Positions 17,487 to 29,678 of a stretch of DNA of 64,000 bases are shown here, piece by piece. Position 1 is the first letter of the stretch; the number at the start of each line of letters is the position of its first letter. A program made the translations under genes and the position numbers. The notes beneath the pieces are model-generated. The model ran no database searches. It worked only from the letters and a program-made list of their open reading frames with translations, and was not told the origin of the DNA. The DNA lies in NCBI GenBank assembly GCA_963797535.1, contig CAWCPQ010000001.1, forward strand, positions 186,001 to 250,000, in the 5' to 3' direction. This DNA is from JAWWOL01 sp963797535 (GTDB taxonomy: Bacteria; Actinomycetota; Actinomycetes; JAWWOL01).

Positions 17487-18862
17487 TCAGCCCGCTAACT
17501 TCTCGATGGTGCTCAAGGGGATCGTCACCCAGGTCGGGCGGTTCCGCGATTCGTAGACAACTTCGTAGACAGCCTTGTCCAGCTCGTACGCCCGCAGCAG
17601 GGCTGCCTGCTCGCGTGGGTCGGAGCCGCCGCCCTTGGCGTAGCCGTCGCAGAACGCGTCACGGTTGCGCTCTGTCCACTCGAGGGCACGGTACTCGAGC
17701 TGGCTCGCACCGGGCTGCTCCGCCAGCAGATGGCTTGCTGCGTAGTCGAAAGAGCGCAGCATCCCGGCCACGTCGCGGAGCGGGCTCGACAGCTCGCGCC
17801 GCTCGTCCAGCGCCTTGGCCGGCTCGCCCTCGAAGTCGAGCAGCACCCAGCTGAAGTCGGTGCGCATGACCTGGCCCAGGTGCAGGTCGCCGTGGACGCG
17901 TTGAACGGTCACGGGTCCGGCCTCGTCAGCGAGCCGGTCGAAGATGGCGGCGATGGAACGCTGGTGGGGGCGGAGCTCGGGTGCGATGGTGCAGGCGACG
18001 TTGAGCCGGGCCCGCATCGTGGCGCCGATGGCGGCGACCTCGGCGTGGCTGAGCAGCCGGGTCGGCAGCTCGCGGGCCAGGTCCTGGTGCACCTCGGCCG
18101 TCGCCTGCCCCAGTCGTTCGGCCTCGCTGGCAAAGTCGCCGCCCACCTCGTCTGCGTGCAGGTCACCCTCGGCGAAGAGGTCTCTGACGCTGTTCAGCGC
18201 GAGCGCCCAGCCTTCGGTGCCGAAGGTCAGGAACTCCTGCATCAGCCCCAACGTGGTGGGCTGGCCGTCGAGCACACCCGCGATCCAGCCGATCGGCCGG
18301 GCGATGTGCTGGGAGCCAGCGGCTGCGAGGACCCGGGTCAGCTCGAGGTCGGGGTTGATCCCCGAGTGCACCTTGCGAAACAGCTTGAGGATGTAGGAGT
18401 CGCCGAAAACCACGGAGCTGTTGGACTGCTCGTTGGTCAGCAGCCGACTGGAGAGAGTGACGTCGATCGGTGGCAGTGTCGCGTTGTCGTCGGGGCTGTC
18501 CGCCGCGACGAACTGCAGGTCGCCCGCCCGTCGATTGACCGCGATCCCGTTGAGGAGTACGGACATCAGCTCCGGGTCGTGCGCCGCGTCATAGGCGAGT
18601 CGGTCACCGACGGCACCGATGGCGGCATGGTCCATCCGGTCCTGCCCGTCGTGGCGCAGTCCGACCAGCAGCTGGTAGTGCTCCACGTCGTTGTCCTCGA
18701 ACACGACCTCGACGAGCACCTCATGCAGCGCCGGATCGCCTTCCAGCAAAGGAATGTCGTCCTCGACCCGCATGGAGGCTACGGCACGTCCCTTGCCGCC
18801 GTACCAGCGCTGGTTCGGCAGCCAGCCGGTGACGAGGGCAGCCAGAGCGGCCGGGTCATCGA

Positions 18863-18866
<4 letters not shown>
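17487..18866 (-). CDS. mak: Maltokinase
   Basis: About 459 residues from ATG 18866 (MIDDPAALAALVTGWLPNQRWYGGKGR, in part). The ATP-dependent kinase makes maltose 1-phosphate, the GlgE donor. It has the maltokinase N-terminal cap (NQRWYGGKGR) and an aminoglycoside-phosphotransferase-like lobe with VHGDLHLGQVM (catalytic loop) and WVLLDFEGEPAK (metal-binding DFE). In some actinobacteria Mak is fused to TreS; here they are separate but overlap by 4 bases (ATGA), so the stoichiometry is probably coupled. Also known as Pep2. Confidence 0.94.
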
Positions 18867-22536
<3,670 letters not shown>

Positions 22537-22587
22537 CAAGGGCGACCTTACCCGCGGTGCCGGGGATGGAACGTGGTCACCGGGGGC

Positions 22588-22602
22588 CCGAAAGGTTTTC
22601 GG
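22588..22602. promoter_or_regulatory. Inverted repeat between glgE and glgP
   Basis: Perfect palindromic arms CCGAAA-GGT-TTTCGG in the 145-base divergent spacer, about 52 bases upstream of glgE and 80 upstream of glgP. A second A-rich element (CGCGAAACCGAAACAA) follows toward glgP. It could be a shared operator; no regulator is encoded nearby. Confidence 0.4.
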
Positions 22603-22681
22603 TGATCTTGTGCCCGATTTGTCGCGAAACCGAAACAATGTCCGAGCCGTTAACAGAACCCGATGACGCGCGTAACCGGGC

Positions 22682-25264
22682 ATGGCTAAGGTCAGTGATG
22701 TGAGAGCCCTTCGCCGATTCACCGTCAGAGTGGCCCTGCCGGAGCCGCTACAGCCGCTGTCCACGCTTGTCATGAACCTGCGCTGGTCCTGGCACGTCGC
22801 CTCGCGCGACCTCTTCGAGTCGATAGACCCGAAGGTCTGGGCGGCGGTGAACGGCGACCCGGTGCAGCTGCTCGGAGCCGTGAGCCCGGCCCGGTTCGCG
22901 GAGCTGGCGGCCGACGAGGGATTCCTCGCCCGGCTGGCCGAGGCGCATGCCGACCTCGAGAGCTACTTGTCCAGCGACCGCTGGTACCAGTCGCTCGGCG
23001 CCGAGGCGCCGGCCGCGATCGCGTACTTCTCCCCGGAGTTCGGCATCACCGAGGTGCTGCCGCAGTACTCCGGCGGTCTCGGCATCCTCGCGGGTGATCA
23101 CCTGAAGGCGGCGAGCGACCTCGCGGTGCCGATCATCGGCGTGGGCCTGCTCTACCAGCACGGCTACTTCTCGCAGTCGCTGTCCGCCGACGGCTGGCAG
23201 CAGGAGCGCTACCCACCGATCGACCCGTACGGGCTGCCGCTCGAGCTGCTGCGTTCGGCCGACGGCTCGCCGGTGCGGGTCGAGGTCGGGTTCCCGGGCG
23301 ACCGAGTGCTGCGGGCTCAGGTCTGGAAGGCGCAGGTGGGCCGCGTACCCCTGCTCCTGCTCGACTCCGACGTCGAGGACAACGCCGTGGCCGAGCGTGA
23401 GGTGACCGACCGGCTCTACGGCGGCAGCACCGAGCACCGGCTCCAGCAGGAGATGCTGCTCGGCATCGGCGGCGTGCGGGCGATCCGTGCTTACTGCGAG
23501 CTCACCGGGGCGGCCTCGCCCGAGGTGTTCCACACCAACGAGGGCCACGCCGGCTTCCTGGGCGTCGAGCGCATCCGTGAGCTCGCCGTCGACGAGAAGA
23601 TGAGCTTCGACGAGTCGCTGGCGGCCGTACGCGCCGGCACCGTGTTCACCACGCACACGCCCGTCCCTGCCGGCATCGACCGTTTCCCGCGCGACCTCAT
23701 CGCGTCCTACTTCGGTCCCGGTACGGAGTGGTCGTCGTTGCCCGTCGACCGGATCCTGTCCCTGGGCGCCGAGCCCGAGGGCGGCGACCCGAGCGTCTAC
23801 AACATGGCCTACATGGGGCTGCGGCTCGGTCAGCGTGCCAACGGCGTCTCGATCCTGCACGGCGAGGTCAGCCGCGGCATGTTCGCCGGCCTCTGGCCGG
23901 GCTTCGAGGAGTCCGAGGTGCCGATCGCCTCGGTCACCAACGGCGTTCACGCCCCGACCTGGGTCTCCCGCGAGATGCAGGAGCTGCTCGGCCGTGAGAT
24001 CGGCGTCGGCATGGACGACGACGAAGAGGGCTGGACCCGTATCGACCAGGTCGACGGTGCCCAGATCTGGAAGACCAGGGCGGCGCTGCGCACCAATCTC
24101 GTCGCCCAGATCCGGTCCCGGCTGCGCACCTCGTCGATCCAGCGTGGTGCGACCGAGGCCGAGCTCGGCTGGATCCAGACCGCGTTCGACCCCGAGGTGC
24201 TCACGATCGGCTTCGCTCGCCGGGTGCCCTCGTACAAGCGGCTGACCCTGATGCTGCGCGACCGCGAGCGGCTGACCTCGCTGCTGCTCGACCCCGATCG
24301 CCCGATCCAGATCGTCATCGCCGGCAAGGCCCACCCGGCCGACGACGGCGGCAAGGCGCTCGTCCAGCAGATCGTGAAGTTCACCGACGACCCCAAGGTG
24401 CGCCACCGGATCGCGTTCCTGCCCGACTACGACATCGGCATGGCCCGCGACATGATGCCCGGCGTCGACGTCTGGCTGAACAACCCGCTGCGCCCGCTCG
24501 AGGCCTGCGGCACGTCCGGCATGAAGGTCGCGCTCAACGGCGGTCTCAACCTGTCCATCCTCGATGGCTGGTGGGACGAGATGTTCGACGGCGCCAACGG
24601 CTGGGCGATCCCCTCCGCCGACGGCATCGTCGACCAGGACCGCCGCGACGAGCTCGAGGCCAACGCGCTGTACGACCTGATCGAGAACAACGTCCGGGCT
24701 CGGTTCTACGAGCGGGACGGGTCGGGCCTGCCGCCGCGCTGGCTCGAGATGGTGCGCCACGACCTGGCCAGCCTCGGTCCGCAGGTGCTGGCCTCGCGCA
24801 TGGTGCGCGACTACGTCAACCAGCTCTACACGCCGGCCGCCGGCAGCTCGCGACTGATGCTCGCTGACACCTACGCGGCAGCCAAGGACCTCGCGGCGTG
24901 GCGGGCCATGCTCGCCACCAAGTGGGCCCACGTGCGGGTCGGTCACGTCGAGACGATCGGCGAGCGGGAGAACCCCGAGGTGGGCAACGTGCTCGGTGTT
25001 CGGGCCAGCATCAACCTGGCCGGTCTCGAGGTCAGCGACGTCGAGGTGCAGGTCGTCTACGGCCGCGCCGACGACTACGACGAGCTGCACGACATCAGCT
25101 GCGTCACGCTCGAGCCGGACGGCGTCGGCGAGGACGGGCTGCACCGGTTCGAGGGATCCGTGCCCCTGGGCCGTACCGGTTCCTTCGGCTACTCGGTACG
25201 GGTCCTGCCGGCGCATCCGTCGCTCGTCAACCCGGCTGAGCTGGGCCTGGTCGTCAACGCCTGA
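22682..25264 (+). CDS. glgP: Alpha-glucan phosphorylase
   Basis: 860 residues from ATG 22682; GTG 22700 is a possible alternative. Of the actinobacterial/archaeal GlgP type (TIGR02094-like), with an N-terminal DUF3417-like stretch (PLQPLSTLVMNLRWSWHVASRDLF). Core motifs include YFSPEFGITEVLPQYSGGLGILAGDH, VFHTNEGHAGFLGVERI, the phosphate/substrate region RRVPSYKRLTLML and the PLP-site EACGTSGMKVALNGG with NLSILDGWWDEM. It releases glucose 1-phosphate from alpha-1,4-glucan using PLP and phosphate. It is transcribed away from the glgE operon, so synthesis and breakdown share one regulatory spacer. Confidence 0.95.
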   Translation: MAKVSDVRALRRFTVRVALPEPLQPLSTLVMNLRWSWHVASRDLFESIDPKVWAAVNGDPVQLLGAVSPARFAELAADEGFLARLAEAHADLESYLSSDRWYQSLGAEAPAAIAYFSPEFGITEVLPQYSGGLGILAGDHLKAASDLAVPIIGVGLLYQHGYFSQSLSADGWQQERYPPIDPYGLPLELLRSADGSPVRVEVGFPGDRVLRAQVWKAQVGRVPLLLLDSDVEDNAVAEREVTDRLYGGSTEHRLQQEMLLGIGGVRAIRAYCELTGAASPEVFHTNEGHAGFLGVERIRELAVDEKMSFDESLAAVRAGTVFTTHTPVPAGIDRFPRDLIASYFGPGTEWSSLPVDRILSLGAEPEGGDPSVYNMAYMGLRLGQRANGVSILHGEVSRGMFAGLWPGFEESEVPIASVTNGVHAPTWVSREMQELLGREIGVGMDDDEEGWTRIDQVDGAQIWKTRAALRTNLVAQIRSRLRTSSIQRGATEAELGWIQTAFDPEVLTIGFARRVPSYKRLTLMLRDRERLTSLLLDPDRPIQIVIAGKAHPADDGGKALVQQIVKFTDDPKVRHRIAFLPDYDIGMARDMMPGVDVWLNNPLRPLEACGTSGMKVALNGGLNLSILDGWWDEMFDGANGWAIPSADGIVDQDRRDELEANALYDLIENNVRARFYERDGSGLPPRWLEMVRHDLASLGPQVLASRMVRDYVNQLYTPAAGSSRLMLADTYAAAKDLAAWRAMLATKWAHVRVGHVETIGERENPEVGNVLGVRASINLAGLEVSDVEVQVVYGRADDYDELHDISCVTLEPDGVGEDGLHRFEGSVPLGRTGSFGYSVRVLPAHPSLVNPAELGLVVNA

Positions 25265-25272
25265 GCCTGGAC

Positions 25273-25302
25273 GGTGGCCGGGCTTGTCGCAGCCCGACCG
25301 CC
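25273..25302. terminator. Hairpin between glgP and the convergent VOC gene
   Basis: An 11-bp stem (25273-25283 with 25292-25302; one mismatch and one G-U pair) and an 8-base loop sit 8 bases after the glgP stop and 17 bases before the stop of the convergent gene. A second short perfect palindrome (GCTCGAC-T-GTCGAGC) follows at 25303-25317. Confidence 0.5.
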
Positions 25303-25319
25303 GCTCGACTGTCGAGCAG

Positions 25320-25700
25320 CTATCCGACCTCGGTCATGGAGAAGGCGTTCCCGTCGGGGTCGCGAAAGGCGAACATCGGCGGTACGCCAGGCCAGCGCAG
25401 CATCTCGTCGGTGTCGACGCCCGCGGCAGACAGTGCCGTATGCGCCGCTTGCGCGTTGTCGGTCGTGAAGCGGATGCCGATGGCTCCGCGCGAGATCTCC
25501 GGCGTGGCCGGCTCCAGCGTGACGATGACGTTGTTGCCGCCAGGGGCAAGCTCGATCCACCGGCCGCCGGTCGGGGTTGGCGTGTCGCGGAGGACCGTGA
25601 AGCCGAGGGTGTCGACGTAGAAGGGCAACGCCGCCTCCTGGCTGTCGACCGGGATGCTGACGGTGCGGACGCCGGTGATGTGGGACGCGGTGGCGCTCAT
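25320..25700 (-). CDS. VOC-superfamily (glyoxalase-like) protein
   Basis: 126 residues from ATG 25700 (MSATASHITGVRTVSIPVDS). A single VOC unit with the paired beta-alpha-beta-beta-beta modules: DSQEAALPFYVDTLGFTVLRD, then GRWIELAPGGNNVIVTLEPA, then IGIRFTTDNAQAAHTALSAAG and the terminal PPMFAFRDPDGNAFSMTEVG. It may bind a divalent metal; the substrate is unknown (glyoxalase, bleomycin-binding or dioxygenase types are all VOC). It lies 93 bases downstream of the esterase gene and probably shares its ECF-type promoter. Confidence 0.82.
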   Translation of the reverse strand: MSATASHITGVRTVSIPVDSQEAALPFYVDTLGFTVLRDTPTPTGGRWIELAPGGNNVIVTLEPATPEISRGAIGIRFTTDNAQAAHTALSAAGVDTDEMLRWPGVPPMFAFRDPDGNAFSMTEVG

Positions 25701-25793
25701 CGGGTGCTCCTTCCTGGTGCGGGTTGCCTGCATCTCCAACACCTGCGACAGGTGCTGGACCTTCGCTTGACTGACTGCTCTCGGGTCCAACTC

Positions 25794-26702
25794 TCATCGG
25801 TGCGTTTCCTGAGCGACGCCCAGCCGGGGCCGTACCCACGCCGCGAGCCGGTCGATGGCGTCGTCGGCTTCGGGGGCGCGACCTGCCGCCATCTGGAAGC
25901 TGTGCTGCTGGCCGGGGAACTCGTCCAGCCGCACGTCAACTCCGGCCTTGCGAGCCCGGTCGGCGAGCAAGCGACTGTCATCGAGCAGCAGCTCCTGATC
26001 GCCGACCTGGATGTAGATCGGGCCGAACCCACCGAGGTCGGCGTGCATGGGCATGTGCAGCTCGTCGCGAGGGTCCTGGCCGTTGAGGAACCCCGCGGCC
26101 AGCGCAGCGATCCAGTCCTTGGTGAACAGGACGTCCTTGCCCTCGTTGCCTTCCAGCGACTCACCGAGGCCCGCCAGGTCGTTCCACGGCGACATCAGCA
26201 TCGCCGCCGCCGGGAGCGGAAGCCCCTCGGTGCGTGCGCGCAGCTGGACGGTCATGGCCAGGCCACCGCCGGCGGAGTCGCCGACAAAGCCGATGCGGTC
26301 GGCGGCGATTCCCTGGTCGAGCAGCCAGCCGTAGACGCTGACCCCTTCAACGATCGGTACGGGGTAAACGCCACCGTTGGGCAGCAGGGTGTAGTCGATG
26401 GACAGAGCCCGAGCGCCAATCGCCTTGGCCAGGTGCGCGAACATCTTGCGGTGGGTGAACATCGAGCCGCCCACGTAGCCGCCGCCGTGGAAGCACAACA
26501 GCACCGGACCGTCCTCGCCCACCTCGTGGGGAATCGCCCACAGAGCAGGCACACCGGCGGCGTCGATCTCCAGGTAGTCGACGCCGCCCGGCTCGCTCGA
26601 GAGGACCTCCCAGCTGTCGTTGGTGATCAGGCTGTCCGGCTCCGGCGGCTGCTTGACGAGCTCCCAGTAGCGGCTGACGCGCTCGGATTCCTTGCTGGCC
26701 AT
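25794..26702 (-). CDS. Alpha/beta hydrolase of the hormone-sensitive-lipase (esterase) family
   Basis: 302 residues. HSL-family hallmarks are present: the oxyanion motif FHGGGYVGGS, the nucleophile elbow GFVGDSAGGGLAM, the acid in IYIQVGDQELLLDDS and the His in PGQQHSFQ. All three triad residues are visible, so an active cytosolic carboxylesterase or lipase is likely. A promoter-like TGTCCA-N17-CGTC lies about 83-109 bases upstream and matches the one in front of the sigma-factor operon, so the gene may belong to that sigma factor's regulon. Confidence 0.88.
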   Translation of the reverse strand: MASKESERVSRYWELVKQPPEPDSLITNDSWEVLSSEPGGVDYLEIDAAGVPALWAIPHEVGEDGPVLLCFHGGGYVGGSMFTHRKMFAHLAKAIGARALSIDYTLLPNGGVYPVPIVEGVSVYGWLLDQGIAADRIGFVGDSAGGGLAMTVQLRARTEGLPLPAAAMLMSPWNDLAGLGESLEGNEGKDVLFTKDWIAALAAGFLNGQDPRDELHMPMHADLGGFGPIYIQVGDQELLLDDSRLLADRARKAGVDVRLDEFPGQQHSFQMAAGRAPEADDAIDRLAAWVRPRLGVAQETHR

Positions 26703-26784
26703 GGCTTCGCTCCCTTCCCGGCGCCCGGATGGGTCGCCAGGTGCGGTGTCAGTGGCGGCGCTGTTGCGATCGCCTCACGGGAGA

Positions 26785-26811
26785 GACGCGGCTCATTCCT
26801 CGATTTGGACA
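26785..26811 (-). promoter_or_regulatory. Candidate ECF42-type promoter of the esterase-VOC unit
   Basis: On the minus strand TGTCCA (26811-26806), a 17-base spacer, then CGTC (26788-26785). The ECF42 group is reported to use TGTCGA at -35 and CGA/TC at -10. One base differs in the -35 box. The spacer is identical in length to the promoter at 28993-29019. It lies 83 bases upstream of the esterase ATG. Confidence 0.5.
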
Positions 26812-26830
26812 GCTGGCAGACCCGGCTCCG

Positions 26831-28102
26831 TCAACCGGGACCGAGCGCACCGAGGCGTCGTTCGAGCTCGGAACGCTGAACGTCGTTGGCGCTGAGCGCG
26901 ATCGCCCTCGCGTACGCCGCAGATGCGCCCTCAACGTCCCCGGTCCGGCGGAGCAGGTCTGCGTGGGTGGCGTGCAAGGGCTGGTAACGCTCCAACCGGG
27001 CGTCGGTGAGCAGCGGCGCCAGCAGGGCCAGACCGGCGTACGGTCCATCGGCGAAGCCGACGGCTGCGACTCGGTTGAGCTCGACCACGGGCGAAGGCCG
27101 CAGCACCAGCAGCGCCTCGTAGAGCTCAGCGATCCGCGGCCAGTCCGTCCCGCCCTGCTCGGCCCCGGCCATCTCCAGCGCGGTGATCGCGGCCTGCAGC
27201 ATGTACACATCCGGCCGACGCAAGGCGACCGCGCGGCTCAGCGCCCGGAGCCCGTCCTCCAGCTGCGAGCGGTCCCAGCGAGAGCGGTCTTGGTCGACGA
27301 GAGTGACGTAGTGGCCGTGGTTGTCGACGCGGGCCGCCTGCCGCGCGTCATGCAGCAGCATCAGCGCCAGCAGCCCCCAGACCTCCGGGTCGTCGGGCAT
27401 CAGGGTGGACAGCAGCCGGCCCAACCGGATCGCTTCACCACACAGTTCCCCGCGCACGAGCTGTTCGCCGCTGGTGGCGGCATATCCCTCGTTGAAGATG
27501 AGATAGATGACCCGCAGCACCCCGCGGAGCCGACCCGGCAGCTCCGCATCGCCGGGGACGCGGTACGGAATGCCCGCATCGGCGATCTTGCGCTTGGCCC
27601 GCACGATGCGTTTGCCCATCGTCGGCTCGGCTACGACGAAAGCCCTCGCGATCTCAACGGTGCTGAGCCCGCCGAGCGTGCGGAGCGTGAGCGCGACGCG
27701 CGCGCCCATGTCGAGCGCGGGATGGCAGCAGGTGAACAGCAGCCGTAAACGGTCGTCAGGGATCGAGCTGTCCTCCGTCATGGTCGCCTCTGTCTGCTGC
27801 TCCAGCACGATCAGCTCGGCCAGGTCTCGCCCGCGCTGGACCTGCGACCGGCTTCGGCGTACCCGGTCGATGGCGCGGCGCCGCGCGGTGACGGACAGCC
27901 ACGCCCGCGGATCCGCCGGGATTCCGCTCCTCGGCCACGCCCGTAGCGCGTCGACGAAGGCGTCCTGAAGCGCGTCCTCGGCCAGCTGGAAATCCCCGAC
28001 GTAGCCGATGAGCGCGGCGAGCACAATCGCGCGCTCCGATCGGAAAGCGTCGGCCACTGCCGCGCTCGCCGCATCACCGGCCCCCGCCCGCTCCGCCGTC
28101 AC
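26831..28102 (-). CDS. ECF sigma factor, ECF42 group (TPR-type C-terminus)
   Basis: 423 residues, much longer than ordinary ECF sigma factors. Sigma2 region at about 20-90 (LIGYVGDFQLAEDALQDAFVDAL, RAWLSVTARRRAIDRVRR, in parts) and sigma4 at about 125-190 (TLRTLGGLSTVEIARAFVVAEPTMGKRIVRAKRKI, in parts). A roughly 220-residue helical TPR-like extension (DUF6596 region) follows, with IYLIFNEGYAATSGEQLVRG. ECF42 factors lack an anti-sigma factor and use this extension for control. They are paired with DGPF/YCII proteins; the next gene upstream is exactly that, overlapping by 4 bases. Confidence 0.93.
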   Translation of the reverse strand: MTAERAGAGDAASAAVADAFRSERAIVLAALIGYVGDFQLAEDALQDAFVDALRAWPRSGIPADPRAWLSVTARRRAIDRVRRSRSQVQRGRDLAELIVLEQQTEATMTEDSSIPDDRLRLLFTCCHPALDMGARVALTLRTLGGLSTVEIARAFVVAEPTMGKRIVRAKRKIADAGIPYRVPGDAELPGRLRGVLRVIYLIFNEGYAATSGEQLVRGELCGEAIRLGRLLSTLMPDDPEVWGLLALMLLHDARQAARVDNHGHYVTLVDQDRSRWDRSQLEDGLRALSRAVALRRPDVYMLQAAITALEMAGAEQGGTDWPRIAELYEALLVLRPSPVVELNRVAAVGFADGPYAGLALLAPLLTDARLERYQPLHATHADLLRRTGDVEGASAAYARAIALSANDVQRSELERRLGALGPG

Positions 28103-28485
28103 GCCAACGGGTTCGCGGCCAGGCCGACGCCTCCGACAGCCGCTATCGCGCGTACGGGACGGACTTCGACCGAGCCGTAGCGTGCGACCGGCAGCCGGGC
28201 AGCAGCAGCAACCGCAGCGTCAAGGTCGGGGCAGTCCAGCAGGTAGTAGCCGACCAGGATCTCCTTGGTGACCGCGAACGGGCCGTCGGTGAGCTCGGCC
28301 TCGTCCTCGCGTACGCGCACGGTCGTCGCCGTGGTCGCCGGGTGCAGCGGGCCGTTGCGGATCAGCAAACCGGCAGCGCGCAGGCTTTCGGTCACCTCCA
28401 ACCACAACGGCAGCTCCGTCCAGCGCCGGGCATCCTCGGCCTCGTCGGGATCGGTTGCGTAGAGCAGCAGCATGTACTCGGACAT
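28099..28485 (-). CDS. YCII-related DGPF-domain protein
   Basis: 128 residues from ATG 28485 (MSEYMLLLYATDPDEAED). The family signature LTDGPFAVTKEILVGYYLLD is intact at about residues 65-84, with PLHPATTATTVRVRE before it and GSVEVRPVR at the end. DGPF proteins are the standard co-encoded partners, and often targets, of ECF42 sigma factors; their chemical role is unknown. The stop overlaps the start of the sigma-factor gene (ATGA), and the VOC gene lies 44 bases upstream in the same operon. Confidence 0.9.
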   Translation of the reverse strand: MSEYMLLLYATDPDEAEDARRWTELPLWLEVTESLRAAGLLIRNGPLHPATTATTVRVREDEAELTDGPFAVTKEILVGYYLLDCPDLDAAVAAAARLPVARYGSVEVRPVRAIAAVGGVGLAANPLA

Positions 28486-28529
28486 CACTCACCTCCGCGG
28501 GGTCGAAAGGCCGGCTCACCCACGGGTGG

Positions 28530-28934
28530 TCAGGCCTCGACGGGGGACAACGCCTTGGCGATCTCCCAGATGTTGCCGGCGGGGTCGCGAAAGGCCGCCG
28601 TCCGCTGGCCCCAGACTCGGTCCATCGGGCCGTTCAGCAGGTCGACGCCTCGGTCTTTCAGCTCGGTGCAGGCCTCGTCGACGTCCTCCACCCACATGGT
28701 CAGCTGGAAGCGGGCGTTGTCGTCGGCCGTCCCTACCGGCGCGGGGGCGATCAGGCCAACAGCCGCTGGGGCTTCCAGCAGATTGATCAAGGTGGTGCCG
28801 AAGTCGAACATGACGCAGCGCGGATCCTCGAAGACGATGGGCTTGGCGAAGACGTCGACGTAGAAGGACCTCGTCGTCGGGAGGTCTTCGACGAACAACG
28901 TCAAGGCGCCGATCGTTTTGGAAGCGGCGAACAT
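28530..28934 (-). CDS. VOC-superfamily protein, first gene of the ECF42 operon
   Basis: 134 residues from ATG 28934 (MFAASKTIGALTLFVEDLP). Single VOC module: LPTTRSFYVDVFAKPIVFED, FDFGTTLINLLE, RFQLTMWVEDVDEACTELKDRG and TAAFRDPAGNIWEIAKAL with the terminal metal-ligand-like Glu. The related protein at 25320-25700 lies at the other end of the cluster. It is transcribed first in a VOC-YCII-sigma operon with a candidate self-recognised promoter 59 bases upstream. The substrate is unknown. Confidence 0.85.
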   Translation of the reverse strand: MFAASKTIGALTLFVEDLPTTRSFYVDVFAKPIVFEDPRCVMFDFGTTLINLLEAPAAVGLIAPAPVGTADDNARFQLTMWVEDVDEACTELKDRGVDLLNGPMDRVWGQRTAAFRDPAGNIWEIAKALSPVEA

Positions 28935-28992
28935 CGCGGATCTCCTTCGACTGGTGTTACCCGACAGCACCGGTGCGTGTGCCCACCAAGAC

Positions 28993-29019
28993 GACGAACC
29001 GGATCGGCTCGGATCGACA
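28993..29019 (-). promoter_or_regulatory. Candidate ECF42 autoregulatory promoter
   Basis: On the minus strand TGTCGA (29019-29014), a 17-base spacer, and CGTC (28996-28993), upstream of the VOC-YCII-sigma operon. This agrees exactly with the reported ECF42 motif (TGTCGA / CGA-or-TC). The overlapping CGTCGTC allows a second CGTC three bases further on. Confidence 0.6.
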
Positions 29020-29033
29020 CGTCAGCCGAACAT

Positions 29034-29678
29034 TCAGTCGTTGAGGTAGGTGAGCACGGCCAGCACGCGCCGGTTGTCATCGCTGGCACTCGGCAGGTCG
29101 AGCTTGGTGAAGATGCTGTTGATGTGCTTGCTGACCGCGTTCTCGGTGATCACGAGCGCAGTCGCGATACCCAGGTTGGAACGGCCCTGAGCCATGAGCG
29201 AGAGCACCTCGCGCTCACGGGCAGTCAGTCGGGTCAGCGGCTCGAGGGCGCTGGCTCGGTTGACCATCGCTGCCACGACCTTGGGATCGAGCACCGTGGC
29301 GCCGGCGGCCACCTGACGGACGACCTCCACGAACGCTGGGACGTCGCCGACCCGGTCCTTGAGCAGGTAGCCGATGGCTCCCGTTCCCGAAGCCAGCAGC
29401 TCACGGGCGTAGATCTGCTCGACGTACTGACTGAGCACGATCACCGGCAGCCCCGGCCGGCGCTCTCGCGCCTGGATCGCCGCAACCAGACCTTCGTTGG
29501 TGTACGTAGGCGGCATCCGCACATCGAGGATGACGATGTCGACCGTACCGTCGTCCAGCACGGCGCCAAGGCTTGTCGCGTCGCCTACGGCAGCGACGAC
29601 GTCGAAGCCGGAGGCCTCGAGCAGACGACTCATTCCCTCGCGGAGGAGGACGAGGTCTTCGGCGATGACAACGCGCAC
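29034..29678 (-). CDS. NarL/FixJ-family response regulator
   Basis: 214 residues. Receiver domain with acidic pocket IAEDLVLLREGM, phospho-acceptor Asp in VDIVILDVRMPPT and the Lys in IGYLLKDRVGD. A LuxR-type HTH follows (LTAREREVLSLMAQGRSNLGIATALVITENAVSKHINSIF, in parts) at about residues 150-195. Its start overlaps the 3' end of the histidine-kinase gene by 49 bases, and the kinase overlaps the permease, so all four genes are one operon. The likely target is the adjacent ABC transporter operon. Confidence 0.92.
   Translation of the reverse strand: MRVVIAEDLVLLREGMSRLLEASGFDVVAAVGDATSLGAVLDDGTVDIVILDVRMPPTYTNEGLVAAIQARERRPGLPVIVLSQYVEQIYARELLASGTGAIGYLLKDRVGDVPAFVEVVRQVAAGATVLDPKVVAAMVNRASALEPLTRLTAREREVLSLMAQGRSNLGIATALVITENAVSKHINSIFTKLDLPSASDDNRRVLAVLTYLND

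Noticed and set aside
22748..25216. 822-codon open frame antisense to glgP, and similar long antisense frames over murA, the MFS gene, glgB, treS and ligA
   Set aside because: High-GC codon bias leaves antisense frames open; these are rich in Arg/His/Gly/Asp, have no domains, and lie exactly opposite strong genes.
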